Assembly (NCBI GenBank): GCA_016875015.1
Contig: VGSJ01000022.1
Location: forward strand, 1 to 39,357
Direction of reading: 5' to 3'
Source: Deltaproteobacteria bacterium
GTDB taxonomy: Bacteria; Desulfobacterota; Desulfobaccia; Desulfobaccales; 0-14-0-80-60-11
DNA: 39,357 nucleotides
The position numbers and the translations under genes were made by a program. The notes under the pieces were generated by a model. The model was not told where the DNA came from. It searched no databases and was given only the letters and a program-made list of their open reading frames with translations. Below are positions 32,057-39,357 of this stretch, in pieces. How positions within the stretch are numbered: the stretch's first letter is position 1; each line of letters starts with the position of its first letter.

Positions 32057-33370
32057 CTAAATTTCGTCAAGGATTTTCACCGGCCCGAGGTTTTGCAAAG
32101 CCTCGGCGCAGACTGCCGCGGGGCCCATAACCAGGGTCACCAGGCGGTCGGGCTGCAGGTGGTCCTGGGCCGCGGCCGCCGCGGCTTTCAGGGTGACGCC
32201 GCGGATTCGGTCACAATAGCGCGTGAGGTAATCGGTCCCCAGGTCATAGAGGTCGATGGACAACACCTGCCGTCCGATCCCCCGGGAGGTCTCCAGCCCC
32301 AGGGGAAAATGGCCCACGTAGTAGCTCTGGGCTTCGGCCAACTCCTGAGGCGTGACCCCGTTCTGGTGGACTTCGGTGATCACCGTGCGAATTTCCTCCA
32401 CCACCTGGGCGGTGTTTGCCGCCGGGGTAAAGGTGGAGACGATGAAGGGACCCGGGGCCCGGCGGAAGGAGAAACTGCTGCGGATGCCGTAGGTGAAGCC
32501 CAGGTCCGAGCGGATGCGGGCCATGAGGCGGGAGGAAAAGCCGCCTTCGCCCAGAATGTAGTTCACCAGTTGCAGGGGGAAGTAATCGGGGTGGGCCCGG
32601 GGCAAGCCCAGGTGCCCTACCCGAATTTCGCTCTGGGTCAGGTCGGGCCGGTCCAGGAGATAGATCCCCGGGGCGGAGAGACGCGATGGCGCCGCAACGT
32701 ACGGCGGGCTGGCCGGGCCGCCGCCGGTCCAGTTCCCCCAGAGCCGGCCGGCTTCCTCTTTAACCTGCGCAAAGGCCGCCATGCCTACCACTATGAGGGT
32801 GGCAGTGGCCGGGGTGAACTCCCGGCGGTAAAATTCCTGAAGATCGGCCACCCCGATATTATCCAGGCTGCGGAGATCACCCGGCACCGCATGGCCGTAG
32901 GGCGAATCTCCGAAAAACAGGCGCAGGTACCGAATATTGGCCATTTCCCGGGGATCGTCTTGCTGGTGCATCAGTTCGGCCCGGCGGCGCTCGGCCAGGA
33001 GAGAGAACTCGTCCTCGGGGAACCCGGGGGTCTGGACCACTTCGGCCAGGGTAGCCATCAGCTCCGAGAAATCCTCGCTCAGCCCTTCCAGGTTCACCAG
33101 GGTGGCGTCCCAGCCGCCCCGGGCGTTGAGCACCGCCCCCCGGGATTCGATGTCCTCCGCCAGCTGCAACTGGGTGCGCCGGGCGCTGCCCAGGGTGAGC
33201 AACTCCGCGGCCCAATCGGCCACGCCGGGCTTGTCCAGAGGATCGGTTTCGGCGCCCCGCTTGGCCATGAAGGTGAGGCTCAGCCAAGGCACGCGGTCGT
33301 ACTCCACACCTAACAGCTTCATGCCCCCCGGCAGGGTGGCTTGGTGGATTTCGGGAAGATTGTACGCCAT
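32057..33370 (-). CDS. M16 family peptidase-like subunit, active site lost
   Basis: A 437-residue pitrilysin/M16B protein without the zinc site. Where active members have H-x-x-E-H, this one reads GVADWAAELL (Asp52, Ala55, Glu56). It keeps the C-terminal half with the substrate-binding region around GFTYGIRSSFSFRRAPGPF. The neighbouring gene upstream encodes an active M16 with H-x-x-E-H. This pairing is known from bacterial heterodimeric M16B peptidases and the mitochondrial processing peptidase. ATG 33370 (AAGGA, 8 nt) is preferred over 33400. No signal peptide is visible. Confidence 0.92.
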   Translation of the reverse strand: MAYNLPEIHQATLPGGMKLLGVEYDRVPWLSLTFMAKRGAETDPLDKPGVADWAAELLTLGSARRTQLQLAEDIESRGAVLNARGGWDATLVNLEGLSEDFSELMATLAEVVQTPGFPEDEFSLLAERRRAELMHQQDDPREMANIRYLRLFFGDSPYGHAVPGDLRSLDNIGVADLQEFYRREFTPATATLIVVGMAAFAQVKEEAGRLWGNWTGGGPASPPYVAAPSRLSAPGIYLLDRPDLTQSEIRVGHLGLPRAHPDYFPLQLVNYILGEGGFSSRLMARIRSDLGFTYGIRSSFSFRRAPGPFIVSTFTPAANTAQVVEEIRTVITEVHQNGVTPQELAEAQSYYVGHFPLGLETSRGIGRQVLSIDLYDLGTDYLTRYCDRIRGVTLKAAAAAAQDHLQPDRLVTLVMGPAAVCAEALQNLGPVKILDEI

Positions 33371-33386
33371 ATCGGTGTCCTTATAG

Positions 33387-33453
33387 TGTAGGGCGGGCAC
33401 TGCCCGCCATTTATAGAAAGCTTACCCTCCGGCGGGCAGTGCCCGCCCTACAT
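33387..33453. repeat. Inverted repeat TAGGGCGGGCACTGCCCGCC
   Basis: The phrase TGTAGGGCGGGCACTGCCCG recurs inverted as CGGGCAGTGCCCGCCCTACA at the far end, with a short AT-rich spacer. Each arm is itself palindromic (GCGGGCA/TGCCCGC). It fills the space between the two M16 genes, and its right end touches the stop codon of the active-subunit gene. Confidence 0.75.
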
Positions 33454-34781
33454 CACTGCAACGGCCCCAGGGCCTGGCTCTCCTCCGGAGTGACCGGCTT
33501 CAGCACCACCACGGTGCGGTTGTCCTCCCTGAGGTAGGTCCGGGCTACCCTGACGATGTCGTCGGCGGTGACCGCTTCCAGGGAGCTGAGAATCTGGTTG
33601 GCCAGTTGGGCGTCCCCGGTCTTCAGGTGGAAGATGCCCACTAACAGGCCCCGGAAAAAATTGTGGGCGAGAGAGCGCACTGCCTGGGAACGCAGCAGTT
33701 TTTTGGCCCGGGACAGTTCCGCCTGGGTCACGCCATCCTGGCCGAGCCGGTTAAGTGCGCCCCAGATCTCTTGCTCCAACTCCGGCAGGGATTGGCCCGG
33801 GGCCGCCACCGCGGCGATCACCAGGAGGTCCGGGTCCTGGGCCGAGAAAGGCAGAGGCGCCAGTTCCACATCCAGGGCGATGGCCTTGCCCACCCGAACG
33901 AACTCCTGGTGAAACCGCGAAGCCTTGCCGCCGGAGAGGATGACGGCCAGCAGGTTCAAGGGGTAAAGATCCGGGTGGTCCAGGCCCACGATATGAAACC
34001 CGGCGAACAGGGCCTCAACCTGGGAGACCTTCTTCAAGATAGCCCGGCGCTCGCCCCGCTGGGGCGGCTCCGCGACTTTGGGCTCGGGGGCCGCAACCGG
34101 GGCGGGAATTTTCCCGAAATACTGGTCCACCAGGTCCCGGGCCCGGCCGGGTTCCACGTCCCCGGCGATGACCACGGTGATCTTGCCGGGGTGGTAGTGG
34201 CTGCGGTAGTAAGCCAGGCAATCATTGAGGGTCATGCGGTGCAGGTCCTGGTCCCAGCCCACCACCGGCCAACCGTAGGGGTGCTGGGTGTAGGCGGTGG
34301 CGAATAATTGCTCTTCCACCAGCCCGAAGGGGCTGTCCACGGAGCGGAGCTTCCGTTCGCTGATGACCACCTGGCGTTCCGGCTGGAAGGTGTCGTCGTC
34401 CAGCTTGAGGTTAAGCAGGCGGTCGGATTCCAGTTGCAGGCCCAATTCCAGGTGTTCCGCGGGCAGATTTTCAAAATAGGAGGTGTGGTCTTTGGTGGTG
34501 AAGGCGTTGATCTCCCCGCCCTTGGCCTGGAGGATGCGGGAGAACTCTTCGGGCCCAAGGGTCTCGGTCCCCCGGAACATGAGGTGCTCGAAGAGGTGGG
34601 AAATCCCGGTGATGCCCGGCAGCTCGTGGCGCGAGCCCACCTTGTAGTGAATCTGCAGGGAGACGATGGGCAAACGGTGATCCGGGAGCACGAACAGGGT
34701 GAGGCCGTTGGCCAGGGTAAAGCGCTCCAGGGCGATGTCGGGCTGCCAGGCGGCCGGATCGAAATTCCGGGATGGGGTCAT
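33453..34781 (-). CDS. M16 family zinc peptidase, active subunit
   Basis: A 442-residue M16B metallopeptidase. The inverted zinc motif H62-L-F-E65-H66 is within GISHLFEHLMFRGTE, and the third ligand Glu is expected in the region around ERQVVISERKLRSVDSP. The C-terminal half is the degenerate second M16 repeat. It probably works with the inactive subunit encoded next, downstream on the same strand, separated only by a repeat. It likely digests peptides. A processing role is possible but unproven. ATG 34781 has GAGGAG 8 nt upstream. No N-terminal signal sequence is seen, although some homologues are periplasmic. Confidence 0.95.
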   Translation of the reverse strand: MTPSRNFDPAAWQPDIALERFTLANGLTLFVLPDHRLPIVSLQIHYKVGSRHELPGITGISHLFEHLMFRGTETLGPEEFSRILQAKGGEINAFTTKDHTSYFENLPAEHLELGLQLESDRLLNLKLDDDTFQPERQVVISERKLRSVDSPFGLVEEQLFATAYTQHPYGWPVVGWDQDLHRMTLNDCLAYYRSHYHPGKITVVIAGDVEPGRARDLVDQYFGKIPAPVAAPEPKVAEPPQRGERRAILKKVSQVEALFAGFHIVGLDHPDLYPLNLLAVILSGGKASRFHQEFVRVGKAIALDVELAPLPFSAQDPDLLVIAAVAAPGQSLPELEQEIWGALNRLGQDGVTQAELSRAKKLLRSQAVRSLAHNFFRGLLVGIFHLKTGDAQLANQILSSLEAVTADDIVRVARTYLREDNRTVVVLKPVTPEESQALGPLQ

Positions 34782-34837
34782 AGAAAGTTCTCCTCACAGA
34801 GTTCGCTAAAATCTTTAAAATTGCCTATTGGGTGAAT

Positions 34838-34944
34838 TGGGGGAAAAGGGGAAAAGGTTAAAGGGCGAAAAGGAGAAAACCTGATAAAATCATAGCTTGT
34901 CCCCCTTTTTCCCTCTTCGCCTTTTCGCCTTTTTCCCCTTTTAT
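34838..34944. repeat. Paired purine/pyrimidine inverted repeat
   Basis: The left arm (34839-34880) is GGGGGAAAAGGGGAAAAGGT and AAAGGGCGAAAAGGAGAAAA. The right arm (34900-34943) is CCCCCTTTTTCCCTCTTCGC and CTTTTCGCCTTTTTCCCCTT. The middle is about 20 bases. Same design as 12384-12560. Its right edge overlaps the TAA stop (34941-34943) of the substrate-binding lipoprotein gene, just as the other copy does for cimA. Confidence 0.75.
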
Positions 34945-35912
34945 TTCGCCGGCGGATACCCGCTCCATTTCCGGGCCAGGGGCTCGTCCACTTCCACCTT
35001 AAGCGGCGTCTGCTCCACAATGGGGATGGTTTTGGGGGCTTCCCCCGCCAGGACCCGTTGGGCCAGGTCGCCGATCTCCTCCCCCAGGCGGCGGTAATCC
35101 AGGGCCACCCACAAGACCGCCCCCTTACGAGTTCCTTCCGGGTAGCCGCTCACCACCCGGACTTTCATCCGGCGGCCCGCCTCCAGCACCAAAGGGGCGT
35201 AGCGGGCCGCGCTGGGCGCCGGCGGCAGGTAGATCACCTTCGCCCCCCGGGCCAGCAACCGCTCCAGCCCGTCGGCGTCGGTTTCGGCCGCGGCGCTGGT
35301 TTCGGTCAAGGGTTGCACCCCGCCGCGCCTCGCCTCGGTCTCGAAGCTCCGGGCGAGGTCCACTGCCACCCCGTCGGTGGGATCATAGAGAAGACCCCAG
35401 GAGCCCTTCCCCAAAAGACTGACGCCGTGCTGCAAGGCGGCGGCCAGGGGCGCCGGGGAGGCAATGCCGGTGATATTCTCCTGGTGAATCTCTGGGTGGG
35501 CCGGGTCATAGGCCGCCCCGGTAAAATACGGGTTGGCCACCAGGCCGAAGACCACCGGAATCTGCTTCACCATCGGGGCCGCCAACAGGAGCGCCGGGGT
35601 GCCTAAAACCACCAGGAGCCGGGGACGGGTCTCGCGCACCCGGCGCAAAGTTTCCCGCGCCTCGCCCCCGAACTCCGGGACGCAGACCACTTCCACGGGG
35701 CCTGCCGTAAGCCTGGCCTGCAAGCCGGCCACCGCCAGGCGCAACCTGGGCGAGTCCGGGGAGCCGAAGACGATGATGGGACTTTTTTGTGAGGGGCCGC
35801 AGCCGCCCAAGGCCAGCGCCAGTGCCATCAACAACAGCAGGAGGGGAGATAGTTTTCTGTTTTCTGTTTTCTGTTTTCTGTGAGTGATTTGGTGGGTTGC
35901 AGCCGTTGGCAT
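34941..35912 (-). CDS. ABC-type substrate-binding lipoprotein (ABC_sub_bind family)
   Basis: A 323-residue protein with a hydrophobic N-terminal segment LLLLLMALALALGG and a lipobox L-G-G-C at Cys38, so probably a lipoprotein. The body resembles the TrpX/ABC_sub_bind family: IIVFGSPDSPRLRLAVAGL, then PRLLVVLGTPALLLA, VVFGLVANPYFTG and a C-terminal second lobe (VALDYRRLGEEIGDLAQRVL). The ligand is unknown, and no permease or ATPase gene is next to it. The start is uncertain: the annotated ATG 35912 precedes a stretch coded by a 7-base repeat (CAGAAAA units, 35861-35881 on the plus strand as TTTTCTG), so the true start may be a TTG or CTG nearer the signal peptide. Confidence 0.82.
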   Translation of the reverse strand: MPTAATHQITHRKQKTENRKLSPLLLLLMALALALGGCGPSQKSPIIVFGSPDSPRLRLAVAGLQARLTAGPVEVVCVPEFGGEARETLRRVRETRPRLLVVLGTPALLLAAPMVKQIPVVFGLVANPYFTGAAYDPAHPEIHQENITGIASPAPLAAALQHGVSLLGKGSWGLLYDPTDGVAVDLARSFETEARRGGVQPLTETSAAAETDADGLERLLARGAKVIYLPPAPSAARYAPLVLEAGRRMKVRVVSGYPEGTRKGAVLWVALDYRRLGEEIGDLAQRVLAGEAPKTIPIVEQTPLKVEVDEPLARKWSGYPPAK

Positions 35913-36104
35913 TGTTAGTCAATAGGTCGATGAGCAGGGGATGCCATTCAATTTATAATGGTGCAAACCATACCTTCAGCGGGCACCGCGATATCTCACG
36001 CCCCTGCATGCCGCCCTTGAAAACACCTGAGAACCGCAAAGGCCGATGTTCAAAAGGCCCTGTGATTTTCATGGACAAACGGAAAACAGAAAACGGTTCT
36101 TGCC

Positions 36105-36842
36105 CTAATGAATAATCCTGCCGATGCGGTCCCAGCGCACCCGGAAGTCATTGCTGTTCCACGAAAGCTGGGAAACGAGGCCTTTCACCCCTCCGGCCAG
36201 GGCCTGGAAGAAGGGCTGGCCCGAAGCTCCCTGCCAGGAAAAATAAACGATGGACGCCTTGCCCCGGAAGTTATCCATGGGCACGAAGCCCCAAAACCGG
36301 CTGTCGTAGCTGTGGTCCCGGTTGTCCCCCATGACGAAATAGGAGTTGGCCGGCACCACCGTCGGGCCCAGGTTGTCCCGGGCCGATTCGGTGGGGCCAT
36401 GCGGGCGCGGGATAATCTGGGGATCGTCATAGACCGCCTCGGGGGTCTTAAACACCTTGTCGTTGATCAAGACTTTCTTGTCGATGATCTGGATACGGTC
36501 GCCGGGCAGGCCCACTACCCGTTTGATGTAGTCTTTGGAGGGGTCCTGGGGAAAGATGAAGACCACCACGTCGCCGCGCTGAGGCGTGCTGGTGGAAATC
36601 CAGACCTTGTTGGTCAACGGGTTGCGGATGCCGTAGCTAAACTTGTTCACCAGGAGATAATCACCGATGAGTAAAGTCGGCTGCATGGAGCCGGAGGGGA
36701 TGGAGAAGGCCTGCACCAAAAAGGCCCGGATCACCAGGGCCAGGATCAGGGCGATGAACAGGGCCTCGCCGTATTCCCGCCAGAAAGGCTTCTTGAGGGA
36801 ACCGGGTCGTGCGCCCGCGTATCTGGAGGTCATGGATAGCAT
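36105..36842 (-). CDS. lepB: Signal peptidase I
   Basis: Cleaves signal peptides of exported proteins at the outer face of the inner membrane. The 245-residue product has one N-terminal transmembrane helix (about 26-44, EALFIALILALVIRAFLV). The catalytic Ser52 lies in FSIPSGSMQPTL, and the general-base Lys107 in DYIKRVVGLPGD. The conserved box GDNRDHSYDSRFWG is near 180. A substrate-contacting insert typical of Gram-negative LepB is present. Start ATG 36842 is used, and a second ATG at 36833 is equally possible. It is third in the short run HAD-rubredoxin-lepB, 56 bases after rubredoxin. Confidence 0.97.
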   Translation of the reverse strand: MLSMTSRYAGARPGSLKKPFWREYGEALFIALILALVIRAFLVQAFSIPSGSMQPTLLIGDYLLVNKFSYGIRNPLTNKVWISTSTPQRGDVVVFIFPQDPSKDYIKRVVGLPGDRIQIIDKKVLINDKVFKTPEAVYDDPQIIPRPHGPTESARDNLGPTVVPANSYFVMGDNRDHSYDSRFWGFVPMDNFRGKASIVYFSWQGASGQPFFQALAGGVKGLVSQLSWNSNDFRVRWDRIGRIIH

Positions 36843-36898
36843 AGTTGAGGTTCTTCAGGGGGCAGGCGGCGATGGACAACCGGCCCGTGGCAACGGCC

Positions 36899-37060
36899 CT
36901 AGTCCACCGGGCTAAATTGGTCTTGGGAGGCGCCGCAGATGGGACAGACCCATTCCGGGGGTAATTTATCAAACGGGGTGGTCGCGGGAACGTTGTTGTC
37001 CGGATCACCCTGGGCCGGGTCATAGATATAACCGCAGATCTCACACTGATATTGCTTCAT
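36899..37060 (-). CDS. Rubredoxin
   Basis: A 53-residue iron protein too small for most gene tracks. The two ligand pairs are C6-x2-C9 in YQCEICGYIYDP and C39-x2-C42 in WVCPICGASQDQF, and the usual aromatic core (Tyr, Trp, Phe) is there. Rubredoxins carry single electrons, typically to oxygen- or superoxide-detoxifying enzymes in anaerobes. No such partner is adjacent. The start overlaps the stop of the HAD gene as ATGA, and AAGGAG lies 6 nt upstream within that gene, so it is translationally coupled. Confidence 0.95.
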   Translation of the reverse strand: MKQYQCEICGYIYDPAQGDPDNNVPATTPFDKLPPEWVCPICGASQDQFSPVD

Positions 37061-37707
37061 GATCTTCTCCTTGGCTGAAAGGATTGGTTGCGGACCAGAC
37101 CCCGAATCAGGTCAGGCCCCGCGGCAAACGAATCAAGGTAATAGTTTGCGGTCAAACCGGGGTTGCGGTAGGCCACGAACGGCACGCCGGCATTGGCGGC
37201 GAATTGTTCATCGACCCGGGAATCGCCGATGTAAACGGCTTCCAGGGGAGACAGGCGAAAGTGCGAAAGGATGCGCACAAACGATTCCGGGTGCGGTTTG
37301 GGGCGGCTGACATCTATGGCGCTCACCACCAGGTCGAAGTCGTCCGCCAACCCGTGGTAGGTCAGGACGGCCCGGGTGGTGGTAGTCCGGTTGGTGGCCA
37401 GGGCCAGGTAGCAGCCGGGGCGCAAGAACCGGAGAAACTCCCTGAGATGCGGTTCCTCCACCATCATGGCGATAAAAGGGCTGTAATCGAAACTGCGGGT
37501 GAAGTGCAACACGGCCTCCAGGTCGGGGTAGCCCGGAAAGAGGTACTCGAGAGATTCCCACACGGTGTGGCTGTGAATGAAGTCCACGGCCTCGGGGCTC
37601 AAGGGGGGCCGCTCGAAGTGGGCCAGAATGGCATTGTAGAAGGCGATGTTGGCCTGTTGGGAATCGAACAGGACCCCGTCGCAATCAAAGGCTACCAGCT
37701 TTATCAA
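37057..37707 (-). CDS. HAD-superfamily hydrolase
   Basis: A 216-residue haloacid-dehalogenase-type phosphatase. Motif I is FDCDGVLFD (nucleophile Asp8, Asp10). A helical cap (about 20-85) follows, motif II is ATNRTTTT, Lys is in PKPHPESF, and motif IV is YIGDSRVDEQFAANAG. This resembles the phosphoglycolate phosphatase/PGP-like subfamily, but the substrate is not determined. The start codon is TTG at 37707. No in-frame ATG lies nearby, and the ribosome binding site is weak. The end overlaps rubredoxin. Confidence 0.88.
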   Translation of the reverse strand: MIKLVAFDCDGVLFDSQQANIAFYNAILAHFERPPLSPEAVDFIHSHTVWESLEYLFPGYPDLEAVLHFTRSFDYSPFIAMMVEEPHLREFLRFLRPGCYLALATNRTTTTRAVLTYHGLADDFDLVVSAIDVSRPKPHPESFVRILSHFRLSPLEAVYIGDSRVDEQFAANAGVPFVAYRNPGLTANYYLDSFAAGPDLIRGLVRNQSFQPRRRS

Positions 37708-38126
37708 GTGGTCGATCCAATGGGGGCGGCGAAACCGTTTTCCCCGGTGGTGTTATCACCCGGGGCCGCGAGCCTCCAGGTCAATTATTAAAAATAATAT
37801 ATTATCAGATTCAACTCAATTATCAAGGCTATCCGAGAAAAAGGGGGAAGGTTCCGGGGAGTTAAAAGCGCGCCGGGAACCCTATCCGGCGTTGAAAAAC
37901 CACCATTCCCTTCAAATTGTCATTCTGAGCGAAGCGAAGAATCTTTTCATATTAATAAGTTCTAAACTCCCACTTTATATGAAAATAACCCGGTGGGGCG
38001 GGCCTCCGTGCCCGCCACCTCAAGGCGGCCAGGGACGGCCGCCCCACCAACACGCGACCGCTGCCCGGTCCCCCGGCGCGGTTTTCTCCTTGATTTCCCG
38101 GCCCGGTTCTCCCAGAATCATAACTT
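37708..38126. repeat. Intergenic gap with repeat units
   Basis: No gene. Bases 37919-37945 are a GTCATTCTGAGCGAAGCGAA unit of the family at 390-468. Bases 37991-38048 form an inverted element starting GGTGGGGCGGGCCTCCGTGC and ending GGCCGCCCCACC, related to 22929-22953. The AT-rich run around 37785-37830 is the likely promoter zone for the HAD gene. Confidence 0.65.
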
Positions 38127-39236
38127 ATGATGACTAACTCCGTGAGCCTTCGTCTGGCGGCCGTCCGTGAGCTGCTGCCCGCCCATGAGATTGACGCCCT
38201 TCTCGTGTCCGGCCCCGAGAACCGCCGTTATCTGAGCGGGTTTACCGCGTCTGACCCCGACTGGGGCACGCTGCTGATCAGCCCGGAGGCGGCCCTGCTC
38301 CTCACTGACTTCCGCTACCAGGCCTGGGCCCGGCAGGAAGTCCCGGATTTTGAGGTACTCATTTACAAGGTCGACCTGGGGGAAAGCCTGGGGGAACTCC
38401 TCAAGGGCCTGAAGGTGCGGCGCCTGGGTTTTGAAGCGTCGTATCTCACCTGCCGGCAGCACCACCGCCTGACCCAGGCCGTGGCCGACGCCGGAGTCGA
38501 GGTGGCCTGGCAGCCCCTGGAAGGGCTGGTGGAGGGCCGGCGCCAGAGGAAGACCGGGACCGAGTTGGCCATCATGCGGCGGGCTTTGACTCTGACCGAA
38601 ACCGTGATGCGCCAGGTGGCCGGGGAACTCGCCCCGGGCCTGACCGAGCGCCAGGTGGCCTGGGAGATCGAAAAGCGCCTCCGGGAAGGCGGGGCCGAGG
38701 GCCTGGCCTTTCCCCCCATCGTGGCGGCCGGGCCTAACAGCGCCCGGCCCCATCACCACCCCGGGGACTATCCCCTCAGGGCCGGCGAGCCTATCATCAT
38801 CGACATGGGGGCCAAAATCGACGGCTACTGCGCCGACATGACCCGCACCTTTATTATCGGGCCTGCCGATGACCACTTCCGGAAGATCTATTCTCTGGTG
38901 CGCCGGGCCCAGGCCCGGGCCGAGGCCGGACTCAAGGCCGGCATGGACAGCCTGGCGGGCGATGCCCTGGCCCGGGAGGTGATCGCCGCCGAGGGCTTCG
39001 GCGAGGCTTTCGGCCACTCCCTGGGACATGGGGTGGGGCTGGCGGTGCATGAGACCCCCAACCTGAGCCCCTCCGAGGCCAGGAGAAGCGTGCTCCCGGC
39101 CGGGTGCGTGCTGACCGTGGAGCCGGGCATCTACCTCACCGGCTGGGGCGGCGTCCGCCTGGAGAACATGGTGCTGCTCCACCCCGAGGGCGCCGAGGTG
39201 TTGAATCAACCCGGATATTTTTATGAGTGGGATTAA
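38127..39236 (+). CDS. pepQ: Xaa-Pro peptidase, M24 family
   Basis: A 369-residue cytosolic metallopeptidase removing residues next to proline. The N-terminal creatinase-like domain (1-140) contains ENRRYLSGF. The C-terminal pita-bread domain has the five metal ligands: Asp226 (IIIDMGAKIDGY), Asp237 (CADMTRTF), His301 (GHSLGHGVGL), Glu332 (VEPGIY) and Glu346 (RLENMVL). The ATG at 38127 is directly followed by another ATG, and no strong ribosome binding site is visible. It could be an aminopeptidase P or a prolidase; sequence alone does not decide. The remaining 120 bases to the window end show no gene. Confidence 0.94.
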   Translation: MMTNSVSLRLAAVRELLPAHEIDALLVSGPENRRYLSGFTASDPDWGTLLISPEAALLLTDFRYQAWARQEVPDFEVLIYKVDLGESLGELLKGLKVRRLGFEASYLTCRQHHRLTQAVADAGVEVAWQPLEGLVEGRRQRKTGTELAIMRRALTLTETVMRQVAGELAPGLTERQVAWEIEKRLREGGAEGLAFPPIVAAGPNSARPHHHPGDYPLRAGEPIIIDMGAKIDGYCADMTRTFIIGPADDHFRKIYSLVRRAQARAEAGLKAGMDSLAGDALAREVIAAEGFGEAFGHSLGHGVGLAVHETPNLSPSEARRSVLPAGCVLTVEPGIYLTGWGGVRLENMVLLHPEGAEVLNQPGYFYEWD

Positions 39237-39357
39237 AACGGAAGTTCCAGCTAAGAAAGGATAAAAAAGTAGGTTATCATATGGAAAACACAAACTAAAT
39301 ATGATTAGCTGGGTCAATTATTACTGGGTACGCATACGGCCTCGGGGAGGTTGATGG
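39237..39357. other. Right end, no gene recognised
   Basis: AT-rich sequence after pepQ. It contains only very short frames, and I see no terminator or repeat of the families noted elsewhere. Confidence 0.4.

Noticed and set aside
35861-35881. TTTTCTG tandem units as a microsatellite-type phase-variation switch
   Set aside because: Only three units, and similar phrases occur in non-coding gaps here (e.g. about 36078); it more likely reflects an overextended start of the lipoprotein gene.
38118-39317. A 399-codon minus-strand frame opposite pepQ
   Set aside because: PepQ on the plus strand has all five metal ligands in order; the minus frame is a compositional shadow.
1-39357. tRNA or rRNA genes
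   Set aside because: I scanned for T-arm (GGTTCGAATCC-like) and rRNA-like stretches on both strands and saw none; a dedicated tRNAscan run could overrule this.

Overview
This is a GC-rich chromosomal window from a sulfate-reducing bacterium, most likely of the Desulfobacterota (class-level look: Syntrophobacteria/Desulfobaccia). The key evidence is a complete dsrA-dsrB-dsrD-dsrN operon (31944 to 27865, minus strand). It is followed by a small ferredoxin gene of the type with an Asp ligand in cluster I. The rest is largely housekeeping: 35 or so intact protein genes, mostly on the minus strand, with no rRNA, tRNA, CRISPR array, phage or intact insertion sequence that I could recognise.

Layout, left to right. 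1-552 has no convincing gene and carries repeats. 553-4466 is the aromatic block aroK-aroC-tyrA (overlapping genes, minus strand) followed by serS. 4853-8000 holds a half-size GDT1/UPF0016 membrane protein, an MBL-fold hydrolase, and a coupled pair of a nucleoside phosphorylase-like protein and a DUF1786 ASKHA-like protein. 8180-10208 is pncB-dedA. 10738-15797 is a PilZ-like fragment, lysC, cimA, a ComEA-like protein and tsaD. folD (plus strand) converges on a divergent hisI homologue. 17668-20246 is an accessory island: an unrecognised 140-residue protein with its own promoter and terminator, a truncated macro-domain gene, a thioredoxin-fold protein interrupted by an in-frame UGA, and a GAF-GGDEF protein. 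20521-25502 is gpmA, argJ and secA. 25561-27172 has a frameshifted hicA, hicB, a short ArgA-type acetyltransferase and a SlyD-type FKBP isomerase. Then come the ferredoxin and dsr operon (27326-31944), an active/inactive M16 peptidase pair, an ABC-type substrate-binding lipoprotein, lepB, rubredoxin, a HAD phosphatase and a plus-strand Xaa-Pro peptidase.

The most interesting item is at 18399-18974. A thioredoxin-like gene has TGA exactly where the first Cys of the CxxC redox motif should be (U-I-G-C). An 18-nt perfect-register hairpin with a GGU-containing apical loop starts 17 nt after the TGA. Read through, the two halves form one 191-residue protein with a cis-Pro loop and a TPR-like tail. 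I interpret it as a selenocysteine-containing thioredoxin-like protein that a standard gene caller would split or truncate.

Many intergenic gaps are filled with at least seven families of short GC-rich inverted repeats, usually at gene 3' ends. In two cases a repeat arm touches or supplies the stop codon of the gene. Other points worth checking are a hisI homologue that has lost two of three metal-binding Asp positions, the single-base break in hicA, and the macro-domain gene cut off at the terminator of its convergent neighbour.
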